A stretch of DNA of 64,000 nt from assembly GCF_018131005.1 (NCBI RefSeq), contig NZ_JAFCJK010000014.1, positions 32,518-96,517 on the forward strand, given 5' to 3'. Below the pieces are notes generated by a model. The model made no database searches. It was not told where the DNA came from and saw only the letters and a program-made list of their open reading frames with translations. The translations under genes were made by a program, and so were the position numbers. The stretch comes from Bradyrhizobium lablabi (GTDB taxonomy: Bacteria; Pseudomonadota; Alphaproteobacteria; Rhizobiales; Xanthobacteraceae). Shown piece by piece: positions 39,906-48,362 of the stretch. Position 1 is the stretch's first letter, and every line of letters begins with the position of its first letter.

Positions 39906-41180
39906 ATGATGAATTGTTCGTTCGCGCCGCGCAGCTTGCTGCTGGCCGGTGCATTCTTCGGTGCATTCACGTTCGGTGCCGCCGCGCAGCAGCCGGCCAA
40001 TCCGCCCGCGGCCGGTGCAGCGCCCGCCGCCCAGCCGCTGCCGCCGGGCTCGCCCATGATCGGGCGTCCGGACAATGAGGCGGCCGCAAAGCTTGCTCCG
40101 GTGGCGCCGCCGCCGCTCGCGGCCGCACCCGACAAGCTGCCGCTCGCCAAGTTGAAAGTGCCGGCCGGATTCAACGTCGAGGTCTATGCCGCCGGCATGG
40201 CCAATGCACGCTCGATGGCGCAGGGCGACAAGGGCACGGTGTTCATCGGCAGCCGCCTCGTCGACAAGGTCTATGCCATCGTCAACAAGGACGGCAAGCG
40301 CTCGGTCAAGGTGATCGCCTCCGGCCTCTATCGCCCGAACGGCGTCGCCTTCAAGGACGGCACGCTCTACATCGCCGAGCTATCCAAGGTCTCCAAGATC
40401 GACAGGATCGAAGACAATCTGGACAACCCGCCGAAGCCGACCGTCATCTACGATAATCTGCCGAAGGACGAGGCCCATGGCTGGAAGTTCATCGCCATCG
40501 GTCCCGACAACAAGCTCTACGTCCCGGTCGGCCAGCCCGGCAACAACGTGCTGCACGACGACGCCCACGGCCAGATCCGCCGCATGAATCTCGACGGAAG
40601 CGGCGCCGAGGTCTACGCGCTCGGCGTGCGCAACACGGTCGGCTTTGACTGGAATCCGGAAAACAAGCAGATGTACTTCACCGACAACGGCCGCGACTGG
40701 CTGTCGGAAACAGTGCCGGAGGACGAGCTCAACCGGGTCGCCAAGGCCGGCGAGGATTTCGGCGCGCCGTTCTGCTATCAGGGCAACATCATCGACCAGG
40801 AGCTCGGCTGGGGCAAGGATTGCAAGAACTACACCGCGCCGGTCGGCCTGATGGGCCCGCACACGGCAGCGCTCGGCATGCGCTTCTACACCGGCAGCAT
40901 GTTCCCGAAGTCGTACAAGAACGCGATCTTCATCGCGCGCCACGGCTCCTGGAACAAGTCGCAGAAGCAGGGCGGTGATATCGTCGTCGTCAAGCTGAAC
41001 AAGGACGGCACCGTGAAGTCGATCGAGCCGTTCCTGACCGGCTTCCTCGAGGACAACAAATATGTCGGCCGTCCGGTCGACGTGATGCTGCTCAAGGACG
41101 GCTCGCTGCTCGTCTCCGACGACTGGAACGGTGCCATCTATCGCATCACCTACGGCAAATCGAAGGTCGCCGCAAAGTAA
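39906..41180 (+). CDS. sorbosone dehydrogenase family protein (putative PQQ-dependent periplasmic dehydrogenase)
   Basis: A protein of 424 residues with a signal peptide (about 1-27) and a Pro/Ala-rich linker (about 28-75), then a six-bladed propeller of the glucose/sorbosone dehydrogenase type: VPAGFNVEVYAAG, IASGLYRPNGVAFKDGTLYIAE, GNNVLHDDAHGQIRRMNLDG, GVRNTVGFDWNP, TDNGRDWL and ARHGSWNKS. Soluble quinoprotein dehydrogenases of this fold oxidise sugars in the periplasm using PQQ. The pqq operon lies 755 bp away on the other strand and a dihaem cytochrome c follows after 113 bp, so a PQQ-to-cytochrome electron path is likely. The substrate is not known. Confidence 0.88.
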   Translation: MMNCSFAPRSLLLAGAFFGAFTFGAAAQQPANPPAAGAAPAAQPLPPGSPMIGRPDNEAAAKLAPVAPPPLAAAPDKLPLAKLKVPAGFNVEVYAAGMANARSMAQGDKGTVFIGSRLVDKVYAIVNKDGKRSVKVIASGLYRPNGVAFKDGTLYIAELSKVSKIDRIEDNLDNPPKPTVIYDNLPKDEAHGWKFIAIGPDNKLYVPVGQPGNNVLHDDAHGQIRRMNLDGSGAEVYALGVRNTVGFDWNPENKQMYFTDNGRDWLSETVPEDELNRVAKAGEDFGAPFCYQGNIIDQELGWGKDCKNYTAPVGLMGPHTAALGMRFYTGSMFPKSYKNAIFIARHGSWNKSQKQGGDIVVVKLNKDGTVKSIEPFLTGFLEDNKYVGRPVDVMLLKDGSLLVSDDWNGAIYRITYGKSKVAAK

Positions 41181-41191
41181 CAACCAACAAC

Positions 41192-41272
41192 GTCATTCCG
41201 GGCTGGTGCGCCAGCGCCAGACCCGGAATTTGGCGATTCCGCGTTCGATGTTGCGCATCGCCCCGGAATGAC
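41192..41272. repeat. palindromic repeat (CATTCCGGG type)
   Basis: GTCATTCCGGG (41192-41202) and CCCGGAATGAC (41262-41272) are perfect 11-bp inverted arms around 59 bases that contain smaller dyads. The element fills the gap between the sorbosone dehydrogenase-like gene and the cytochrome gene. Elements of this kind recur in alphaproteobacterial gaps; here it may tune read-through. Confidence 0.65.
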
Positions 41273-41293
41273 TGGAAATGCCAGGAGCGAACG

Positions 41294-41863
41294 ATGCGTA
41301 AGATGACGGTCCCCGCGCTCCTGCTTGCGTCCTTTGCGTTTTCCACGAACGCAGAAACCATTCAGGAACGAGCCGCGCCGTGTTTTGCCTGTCACGGCGA
41401 GCATGGCACGTCGGAAACCGAGAATACGCCTTCGCTTGGCGGCCAGCAGGCGCCCTATGCGCTGATCCAGCTCTTCATGTTCCGCGAGAAGCTGCGTGTG
41501 TTCGAGCCGATGAACGAGATGGCCAAGTCGCTCACCGACGACGATCTCAGGGCCTTCTCGGACTTCATCGCGACGCTGCCCAAGCCGGCGCCGCCGGCCG
41601 ATGCCGGCGATGCCGCGCGGATGGCGCGTGGTCAGGCGCTCGCGCAGCAGAACCACTGCAACTCCTGCCACAACACCGACTACTCGGGTAAGGAGAACGT
41701 GCCGCATATCGCCAATCAGCGCGAGGACTACCTCGCCAAGACGCTTGCCGAGTACAAGGACAACAGCCGTCATGGCTATGACGCCACAATGGCCGACGTG
41801 ATGCAGCCGGTCACGAAGGAGCAGATCGCCGATCTCGCCTATTACATTGCCCATTACCGCTGA
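41294..41863 (+). CDS. periplasmic dihaem cytochrome c (c4-like)
   Basis: A 189-residue electron carrier with a signal peptide (about 1-20) and two CXXCH haem-binding sites, C30-x2-C33-H34 (CFACH) and C122-x2-C125-H126 (CNSCH). The two halves are similar in layout, as in cytochrome c4. It would pass electrons from a periplasmic dehydrogenase to a terminal oxidase. The position directly after a sorbosone dehydrogenase-like gene, separated only by a repeat element, suggests it is the electron acceptor of that enzyme. The GEHGTS and PSLGGQQ stretches around the first haem are typical of this group. Confidence 0.92.
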   Translation: MRKMTVPALLLASFAFSTNAETIQERAAPCFACHGEHGTSETENTPSLGGQQAPYALIQLFMFREKLRVFEPMNEMAKSLTDDDLRAFSDFIATLPKPAPPADAGDAARMARGQALAQQNHCNSCHNTDYSGKENVPHIANQREDYLAKTLAEYKDNSRHGYDATMADVMQPVTKEQIADLAYYIAHYR

Positions 41864-41984
41864 CGCCCTGGGCAGCGGGCCGCCGGACTCCCGCGGTGCC
41901 AAGGCATGGTGAAGTCAGGTTCGGAAAACCGCTGCACTCCCTGTCGGATCATGCTCTAAAGGCGGGCGTTACATGGAGTGTCAC

Positions 41985-43376
41985 ATGCAGGATCTTTGGC
42001 GTCTGTCGGCTGCGGAGCTGGCCAGCCTCATCAAATCCGGAAAGGTCTCGGCGAAGGAGGCGGCGGAGGCGGGGCTTGCCCGGCTCGACGCGGTCAACCC
42101 CAGGATCAACGCGGTGGTCGATCACCGGCCGGCCGACGTGCTGGCGCAGGCCGCCCGCATCGATGCCGCGATTGCACGCGGCGATGACATCGGTCCGCTG
42201 GCCGGGGTGCCCGTCACTGTCAAGGTCAACGTCGACCAGGAGAACTTTGCCACCACCAACGGGCTGACGCTGCAGCGCGACGTGGTCGCCAAGGTCGACA
42301 ACCCCGTGGTCGCGAATTTGCGCAAGGCGGGCGCCGTGATCCTCGGCCGCACCAATTGCCCGGCATTCTCCTATCGCTGGTTCACGACCAATCTCATTCA
42401 CGGCGACACCAAGAACCCGCGCGACCCGGCGATCACGCCGGGCGGCTCGTCGGGCGGGGCGGGCGCCGCGGTTGCGGCCGGCATCGGCCACATCGCGCAT
42501 GGCACCGATATCGCCGGTTCGATCCGCTATCCGGCCTATGCCTGCGGCGTGCACGGCCTACGGCCGAGCATGGGCCGCATCCCGGCCTTCAACGCTGCGC
42601 TGCCGGAACGCACGATCGGCCCGCAGATCAGCGCGGTCTCCGGCCCACTCGCGCGCACCGTCAACGATCTCCGCATCTCGCTCGCCGCAATGGCGGCGCA
42701 CGATTCCCGCGATCCCTGGTACGCGCCGGCGCCGCTCGAGGGGCCGCCTGCGGAAAAGCGCGTCGCGATGTGCCTCAATCCCGACGGTTTGAACCCGGTT
42801 TCCGAAGTGAAGGCCGCGATCGCCGACGCGGCCAGGCGCCTGGAGCGGGCGGGGTGGACTGTGGAAGAGATCGCCGACACGCCGCCGCTGCGCGAGCCCG
42901 CCGAGCTGCAGACAAGGCTTTGGCTTGGCGACGGCTATGAGGCGCAGTTGGAGGCCGCTGAGCGCGAGGGCGATCCCGGCGCGCTCGCCTGCCTGCGCGG
43001 CAACCGCGCCAAGGTGCATCCGTTCGACCTCTCGAAGACGCTGATCCGGCGTGCAACGCTGACGCGCGAGTGGTTCGCTCTGTTCGAAAGATATCCGGTG
43101 CTGCTGATGCCGGTGTCCGGCGAATTGCCGTTCCCCGACCAACTCGATCGCAAGGACGAGGCGTCGTTTGCGCGGGTGTGGCATGCGCAATTGCCGCAGA
43201 TTGCCATTCCCTTCATGGGACTTCCCGCGCTAACCGTCTCCACGGGACTGGTCGGCCGGAGTCCCGTCGGCGTGCAACTGGTCGGCGGCCGTTACCGCGA
43301 GGACCTCTGCCTTGCCGCGGGCGAGGCGATCGAGGCCGCCGGCACGCCGTCGGCGGCGATCGATCCGGTGAGCTAG
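41985..43376 (+). CDS. amidase (amidase signature family)
   Basis: A cytoplasmic amide hydrolase of 463 residues. The Ser-cisSer-Lys triad is visible as K80 in VTVKVN, S155 in GGSSGGAGAAVAAG and S179 in GTDIAGSIRYPA. The N-terminal helices and the C-terminal VGVQLVGGRYRED segment fit the family. ATG 41985 is chosen because GGAG lies six bases upstream, itself overlapping an in-frame ATG at 41973. The substrate is not predictable; relatives include indole-acetamide, aryl-amide and Glu-tRNA amidases, but no gatB or gatC is next to it, so the tRNA role is unlikely. Glutathione peroxidase follows after 11 bp. Confidence 0.9.
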   Translation: MQDLWRLSAAELASLIKSGKVSAKEAAEAGLARLDAVNPRINAVVDHRPADVLAQAARIDAAIARGDDIGPLAGVPVTVKVNVDQENFATTNGLTLQRDVVAKVDNPVVANLRKAGAVILGRTNCPAFSYRWFTTNLIHGDTKNPRDPAITPGGSSGGAGAAVAAGIGHIAHGTDIAGSIRYPAYACGVHGLRPSMGRIPAFNAALPERTIGPQISAVSGPLARTVNDLRISLAAMAAHDSRDPWYAPAPLEGPPAEKRVAMCLNPDGLNPVSEVKAAIADAARRLERAGWTVEEIADTPPLREPAELQTRLWLGDGYEAQLEAAEREGDPGALACLRGNRAKVHPFDLSKTLIRRATLTREWFALFERYPVLLMPVSGELPFPDQLDRKDEASFARVWHAQLPQIAIPFMGLPALTVSTGLVGRSPVGVQLVGGRYREDLCLAAGEAIEAAGTPSAAIDPVS

Positions 43377-43387
43377 CGAGAAGGACC

Positions 43388-43864
43388 ATGCCAAGCGTCT
43401 ATGATTTCACGGCCGAATCCTTGGCCGGCGAGGACGTACCTCTGCAGCGGTTCGAGGGGCAGGTGCTCTTGATCGTCAACACCGCCAGCGCGTGCGGATT
43501 CACCCCGCAATACAAGGGGCTGCAGGAGCTGCACGCCGCATTGTCGCCGCGCGGCTTTGCCGTGCTCGGCTTTCCCTGCAACCAGTTCGGCGCGCAGGAG
43601 CGTGGCGACGCCAGGCAAATCGCCGAGTTTTGCCAAACCAACTACGCCGTGACGTTTCCGATGTTCGCCAAAATCGACGTCAATGGCGCCAACGCGCATC
43701 CGCTGTACGACTACCTGAAGCGGGAGAAATCGGGCCTGCTCGGATCCTCGATCAAATGGAATTTCACCAAATTCCTGGTCGCCCGGTCCGGCAAGGTGAT
43801 GGCGCGCCATGCGCCCACCGTTCGGCCCGAAGCATTGAGGAATGATATCGAGGCCTTGCTATGA
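43388..43864 (+). CDS. glutathione peroxidase (cysteine type)
   Basis: The enzyme reduces peroxides, in bacteria often with thioredoxin rather than glutathione. The protein of 158 residues has the catalytic tetrad C36 (NTASACGFTPQY), Q66-region (FPCNQFGAQE), W124 and N125 (WNFTKFLV). There is no selenocysteine codon at the active site. No signal peptide is seen. It starts 11 bp after the amidase stop, and its own stop overlaps the DUF3297 gene start by 4 bp, so at least the last two genes are coupled. Confidence 0.94.
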   Translation: MPSVYDFTAESLAGEDVPLQRFEGQVLLIVNTASACGFTPQYKGLQELHAALSPRGFAVLGFPCNQFGAQERGDARQIAEFCQTNYAVTFPMFAKIDVNGANAHPLYDYLKREKSGLLGSSIKWNFTKFLVARSGKVMARHAPTVRPEALRNDIEALL

Positions 43865-44130
43865 GCGACATCGACGAAACCACTCCCGACCAGCTGCCGG
43901 ATCGCCTGTCGGTCGACCCGAACAGTCCCTATTACAACGCGGAGATTCTCGCGCGCGACATTGGCATCCGCTTCAAGGGCATCGAGAAGACCAATGTCGA
44001 GGAATATTGCGTCAGCGAAGGCTGGGTGCGCGTCACCGCTGGTAACGCCAAGGACCGCTACGGCAATCCGCTGACCATCAAGGTCCACGGCCCGGTCGAG
44101 CCGTATTTCCGCGACAAGGCGAAGTCTTGA
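43861..44130 (+). CDS. DUF3297 family protein
   Basis: A small acidic protein of 89 residues, with no signal peptide or membrane segment. The conserved start region LPDRLSVDPNSPYYN and the later GIRFKGIEKTNVEEYCVSEGWVRV and YGNPLTIKVHGPVEPYF identify the family. Its function is unknown in all organisms I am aware of. The 4-bp ATGA overlap with the glutathione peroxidase gene implies equal expression and perhaps a shared role in peroxide defence or redox repair, which is inference from position. Confidence 0.9.
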   Translation: MSDIDETTPDQLPDRLSVDPNSPYYNAEILARDIGIRFKGIEKTNVEEYCVSEGWVRVTAGNAKDRYGNPLTIKVHGPVEPYFRDKAKS

Positions 44131-44150
44131 CGCGAATCCGCCGCAGCAAT

Positions 44151-44230
44151 CATTGCGAGGAGTGACGCGGCGAAGCAATCCATTCTTCCCATTCGGCACA
44201 ATGGATTGCTTCGCTTCGCTCGCAATGACA
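44151..44230. repeat. palindromic repeat (GCAATCCATT type), short form
   Basis: Two nested perfect inverted repeats: CATTGCGAG (44151-44159) with CTCGCAATG (44219-44227), and GAAGCAATCCATT (44172-44184) with AATGGATTGCTTC (44200-44212). It is related to the longer elements at 48211-48353 and 59992-60134. It separates the DUF3297 gene from tarD. Confidence 0.8.
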
Positions 44231-44273
44231 GTGCGGCGGGAACTTGAGCCGCAACCTGGAAAGCACCAACACT

Positions 44274-45443
44274 ATGTCCGTCCGCATCGTCGATGTCCGC
44301 GAGGTGACGAAACCGATCTCCTCGCCGATCCGCAACGCCTATATCGATTTCTCCAAGATGACCTCGAGCCTGGTCGCCGTCGTCACCGACGTCGTGCGCG
44401 ACGGCAAGCGGGTGGTCGGTTACGGCTTCAATTCCAACGGCCGCTACGGCCAGGGCGGCCTGATCCGCGAGCGCTTTGCGCCGCGGCTCCTCGAGGCCGA
44501 TCCGAAATCGCTGCTCGACGCCGCTGGCGACAATCTCGATCCGGACAAGATCTGGTCCACGCTGATGTCGAACGAGAAGCCGGGCGGCCACGGCGAGCGC
44601 TCGGTCGCGGTCGGCACCATCGACATGGCGGTGTGGGACGCGGTGGCGAAGATCGCGGGCAAGCCGCTGTTCCGCCTGCTTGCCGAGCGCCATGGCCTGA
44701 CCGCCAATCCACGCGTATTCGTCTATGCCGCCGGCGGCTACTATTACCCGGGCAAGGACCTCGCGGCGTTGCGCAAGGAGATGCGTGGCTATCTCGACCG
44801 CGGCTACAACGTCGTGAAGATGAAGATCGGCGGCGCGCCGCTCGCGGAGGATCGCGAGCGCATCGAGGCGGTGTTGAAGGAGATCAGCAGCGATGCGCAG
44901 CTCGCTGTCGACGCCAATGGCCGCTTCGATCTGGAGACCGCGATCGGCTACGCCAAAATGCTGCGGGAATATCCCCTGTTCTGGTACGAGGAGGCCGGCG
45001 ATCCCCTCGACTATGCGTTGCAGGCGGCGCTTGCGGAGTTCTATCCGGGAGCGATGGCGACCGGCGAGAACCTGTTCAGTCACCAGGACGCGAGAAATCT
45101 GATTCGCTACGGCGGCATGCGGCCCGACCGCGATTGGCTGCAATTCGACTGTGCGCTGTCCTACGGCCTCTGCGAATATCAGCGCACGCTTCAGGTGCTG
45201 AAGACCCATGGCTGGTCGGCGAGCCGCTGCATTCCGCATGGCGGCCACCAGATGTCGCTCAACATCGCGGCCGGCCTCGGGCTCGGCGGCAATGAGAGTT
45301 ATCCCGACCTGTTCCAGCCCTATGGCGGCTTCCCGGACGGCGTCCGCGTCGAGCGCGGCCACATCACGATGCCCGACCTGCCGGGTATCGGTTTTGAGGG
45401 TAAGTCGGACCTCTATGCGGAGATGAAGGCGCTCGCGGCCTGA
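44274..45443 (+). CDS. tarD: D-tartrate dehydratase (enolase superfamily)
   Basis: TarD removes water from D-tartrate to give oxaloacetate. The 389-residue protein starts MSVRIVDVREVTKPISSP. With this start the catalytic residues fall at K184 (VVKMKIGG) and H322 (CIPHGGHQ), the numbers reported for the Bradyrhizobium japonicum enzyme, and the metal ligands are D213, E239 and E265. A longer frame begins at 44244, but the numbering and the domain favour ATG 44274. The mandelate-racemase-type capping domain is N-terminal, followed by the barrel. The gene stands alone between a repeat and a strong terminator; no tartrate transporter is next to it. Confidence 0.93.
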   Translation: MSVRIVDVREVTKPISSPIRNAYIDFSKMTSSLVAVVTDVVRDGKRVVGYGFNSNGRYGQGGLIRERFAPRLLEADPKSLLDAAGDNLDPDKIWSTLMSNEKPGGHGERSVAVGTIDMAVWDAVAKIAGKPLFRLLAERHGLTANPRVFVYAAGGYYYPGKDLAALRKEMRGYLDRGYNVVKMKIGGAPLAEDRERIEAVLKEISSDAQLAVDANGRFDLETAIGYAKMLREYPLFWYEEAGDPLDYALQAALAEFYPGAMATGENLFSHQDARNLIRYGGMRPDRDWLQFDCALSYGLCEYQRTLQVLKTHGWSASRCIPHGGHQMSLNIAAGLGLGGNESYPDLFQPYGGFPDGVRVERGHITMPDLPGIGFEGKSDLYAEMKALAA

Positions 45444-45752
45444 CGCAGTTTTTGTCGGAGATTCGACAGTTTAGAACCGCTACAATCTAGAATCTGTACA
45501 AGCAAAGCGGCGCGCGAGCGCCGCTTTTTGTTTCGCGCCGTGAACGCGCAGATCAACGGAAGCCGTTTGTTTTTCTGAGCTTCTCGAATTTGTGACGATT
45601 GCGCGTAGCCCGCCCGATCATTCGTCTCGATTTTATTCCGCGATCACGGAGAAGTTTTTCCGGCTGCGTCATCTGGACGCGTAACACGCCGCTTCTCTAG
45701 AGGACCACGCATCGCCTTCGGGGAAAGGCGGGAGTTGCTTGGGGACGGCGTC
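45444..45752. other. intergenic region between tarD and the TonB receptor gene
   Basis: About 309 bp without a gene. It contains a canonical terminator for tarD (45504-45529). Two half-sites, TTTAGAA at 45470-45476 and TCTAGAA at 45486-45492, recall the iron-control element of rhizobial Irr but are spaced differently. The receptor promoter must lie between about 45530 and 45752; no clear core is recognised. Confidence 0.6.
45504..45529 (+). terminator. rho-independent terminator after tarD
   Basis: AAAGCGGCGC (45504-45513) and GCGCCGCTTT (45518-45527) form a perfect 10-bp stem with a GCGA tetraloop (45514-45517), and the T-run continues to 45529. It lies 60 bp after the tarD stop. Confidence 0.9.
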
Positions 45753-48170
45753 ATGACCATCAAACCACAATCGCAGACCAGACGCGGCATCGCTGCGATC
45801 GCGAAGTTGTCGCTGCTCACGGCAAGCAGCCTCGCTCCAGGCATTCCGCTCGCGATGTCTGCCGCGCAGGCGCAGTCGACGCAGGGACAGAGCGGCGCTT
45901 CCTCGCTGCCGCCGGTCACTGTCACCGCTCCGGACGGGCAACGCCGCCGCAATGCGCCGGCCGCATCGCGCACCACGAATGCTGCGCGCAGCCGCCGGAC
46001 GCAGACGGCACGGCGGCCGGAAACTGCGGCGGAGCCGAAGCCCTTCGCGCAGTCACAGGATGTCCGCACCGGCACGTCAGGCTATTTTGCCAACAGCACA
46101 TCGGTCGCGACCAAGACCAACACGCCGATCATCAACATCCCCCAGACGCTCAACGTCGTGACCAGGGAACTGATCCGCGACCAGAACTCCCAGAATCTCA
46201 CTGACGTCACCCGCTACGTCCCCGGCGTCGCGGTGCACCAGGGCGAAGGCAACCGCGACGAGCTCGTGATCCGCGGCGTCGACTCCAGTGCGAACTTCTT
46301 CGTCAACGGCTTTCGTGATGACGTGCAGTATTTCCGCGACCTGTACAACGCCCAGAGTGTCGAGGTGCTGAAGGGTCCGAGCGCGCTGACCTTCGGCCGC
46401 GGTGCCGGCGGCGGCCTGCTCAACCGCACGCTCAAGGAGGCCGACGGCAACCGCGTCTACGAAGCCACCGCACAGACCGGCTCGTGGGGCGACCGCCGCG
46501 TCACGCTCGACGCCGGGCAGGCCATCAACGACAACGTCGCGGCCCGACTGAACCTGATGTACGAAGGGTCGGACGCGTTCCGCGATTTCAACCACCTGGA
46601 GCGCTACGGCATCAATCCGACGGTGACGCTGAAGCCCGACGACGACACCAAGGTGAAGCTGAGCTACGAATACTTCCACGACGGCCGCACCTCCGACCGC
46701 GGCAATCCTTCGCAGGCGCTTCCGGGCGGGGCGACGCGCTTCAATCCGACGACGCCGTTCGCGCCGAACGGCGACCTCTCGGTGTTCTTCGGCAGCCCGA
46801 GTCTCAACACCGCGCAAGCGACCGTGCAGACAGGGATGGCGGTTATCGAGCACGATTTCGGAAACGGGCTGACCGGCAGGAACGGCACCATCGTCGCCGA
46901 CTACAAAAAGTTCTATCAGAATGTCTATCCGACCGGCGGGCCACTCTCGGGTGCTGTGGATCCGACCGACACCTTCTTCAATCTCGGCGCCTATCAGCAT
47001 ACGACCGATCGCGATAACGTCTTCAACCAGACCGATTTCACCTACAAGACCTGGACCGGCCCGGTATTCCACACGCTGGGGTTCGGCACGGAATTCGGCC
47101 GCCAGACCGGTGTGGATATCCGCAATACTGGCCTGTTTCCGAACGGCACACCGACCGGCATCAACACCATCACGCAGAATCCGTTTGCGCCGACCTATTT
47201 CGGCACGGTAACCTTCGTTCATCACTTCACGGCTACGGACGATGGCGACGGCGTCAAGTCGCCGGACTCCAACAGCAAATACGGCCTCAACATCCAGTCG
47301 GCCTACGCGCGGGATACGATCGAGATCAATCGCGGGCTGCAGCTGATTGCCGGTGCGCGCTTCGACCGGTTCGACATGGCGTCCACCGACATGAACACTA
47401 ACATCAACCGCAGCCGCGTCGACAATCTGGTGTCGCCGCAGGGTGCCGTGATCATCAAGCCGATCGACGCGATGTCGGTCTACACCGCCTACAGCGTCTC
47501 TTACCTGCCTTCATCGGGCGACCAGTTCAGCGCCCTCACAGACGGCACCCTGATCCTTCAGCCGCAAAAATTCCAGAACGTCGAAATCGGCATGAAGTGG
47601 AACATCAATCCGAAGCTTCTGCTGCAGACAGCGGTGTACGACCTGCAACGGACCAATCAGCCGATTCCCGTCCCCAACGCCCCGACGGGCTCAGGGCTCG
47701 CCATTCCCGACGGCGCCACAACGTCGCGCGGCTTCGAAGTCAGTCTGAACGGTTACATCACCGACCGCTGGCAATCGCAGCTTGGCTATGCCTACACCGA
47801 CGCGCGCATCGCCAAGGACCTGACGGCCTCGGGGGTGTTGCCGCCGATTGTGGCGGGAAACCGCGTTCAGCTCGTGCCGTACAATCAGTTTGCCTGGTGG
47901 AACAAGTATCAGTTCACGCCGATGTGGAGCGCGGCGCTGGGCGTCATCTACTTCGGCGATTCCTTCGCGACCAACGACGACACTGTTCGCCTGCCGAGCT
48001 TCGTCCGGTTCGACGCTGCGGTTTATGCCAAGATCGACGAGACCTGGAGCGCGCAGCTCAACGTCGAGAACGTCTTCAACAAGGGCTATTGGGCATCCGC
48101 CGACGGCGACAACAACATCTCCCCGGGCCAGGGCCGGACGGTCCGCTTGATGGCGAGAGCGAAGTTCTGA
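45753..48170 (+). CDS. TonB-dependent siderophore receptor
   Basis: An outer-membrane channel of 805 residues that imports ferric siderophores with energy from TonB-ExbB-ExbD. A signal peptide (about 1-41, ending AAQAQS) is followed by a likely TonB box PPVTVTAP, the plug domain (NIPQTLNVVTRELIRDQN, then DVTRYVPGVAVHQGEGNRDELVIRG and VEVLKGPSALTFGRGAGGG) and a beta barrel that ends in the aromatic residue of RLMARAKF. The catecholate receptor Fiu is the nearest known type by plug layout; the ligand is not certain. No anti-sigma or transporter genes adjoin it. ATG 45753 has GGGGA seven bases upstream. Confidence 0.93.
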   Translation: MTIKPQSQTRRGIAAIAKLSLLTASSLAPGIPLAMSAAQAQSTQGQSGASSLPPVTVTAPDGQRRRNAPAASRTTNAARSRRTQTARRPETAAEPKPFAQSQDVRTGTSGYFANSTSVATKTNTPIINIPQTLNVVTRELIRDQNSQNLTDVTRYVPGVAVHQGEGNRDELVIRGVDSSANFFVNGFRDDVQYFRDLYNAQSVEVLKGPSALTFGRGAGGGLLNRTLKEADGNRVYEATAQTGSWGDRRVTLDAGQAINDNVAARLNLMYEGSDAFRDFNHLERYGINPTVTLKPDDDTKVKLSYEYFHDGRTSDRGNPSQALPGGATRFNPTTPFAPNGDLSVFFGSPSLNTAQATVQTGMAVIEHDFGNGLTGRNGTIVADYKKFYQNVYPTGGPLSGAVDPTDTFFNLGAYQHTTDRDNVFNQTDFTYKTWTGPVFHTLGFGTEFGRQTGVDIRNTGLFPNGTPTGINTITQNPFAPTYFGTVTFVHHFTATDDGDGVKSPDSNSKYGLNIQSAYARDTIEINRGLQLIAGARFDRFDMASTDMNTNINRSRVDNLVSPQGAVIIKPIDAMSVYTAYSVSYLPSSGDQFSALTDGTLILQPQKFQNVEIGMKWNINPKLLLQTAVYDLQRTNQPIPVPNAPTGSGLAIPDGATTSRGFEVSLNGYITDRWQSQLGYAYTDARIAKDLTASGVLPPIVAGNRVQLVPYNQFAWWNKYQFTPMWSAALGVIYFGDSFATNDDTVRLPSFVRFDAAVYAKIDETWSAQLNVENVFNKGYWASADGDNNISPGQGRTVRLMARAKF

Positions 48171-48210
48171 GCAGCCGGTCTGACGAGCGGGACGGTGATC
48201 GCAACATCGC

Positions 48211-48353
48211 CGTCAGTGCGAGGAGCTCCCGACAAAATCGCGAAGCAATTGCGCTGAAGCGACGAAGCAATCCATCCCTCCGCGGTGAGAGTGGATTGCT
48301 TCCGCCTTCGCCAAGGCTACGGCGGACGAGTCGCTTCGCTCGCTATGACGGGG
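48211..48353. repeat. palindromic repeat (GCAATCCATT type), long form
   Basis: About 143 bp. The core GAAGCAATCCA...TGGATTGCTTC is flanked by GCGAGGAGCTC, GCAATTGCGCTGAAGCGACGAAG and a GCTACGGCGGAC tail. The reverse complement of 59992-60134 matches it along nearly its full length. It fills the space between the convergent ends of the TonB receptor and malonyl-CoA decarboxylase genes. Confidence 0.85.
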
Positions 48354-48362
48354 AAGTCGACC

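Noticed and set aside
41985..43376. Amidase as GatA of the tRNA-dependent amidotransferase
   Set aside because: No gatB or gatC neighbour, and the context is a peroxidase pair; the triad is shared by the whole amidase signature family.
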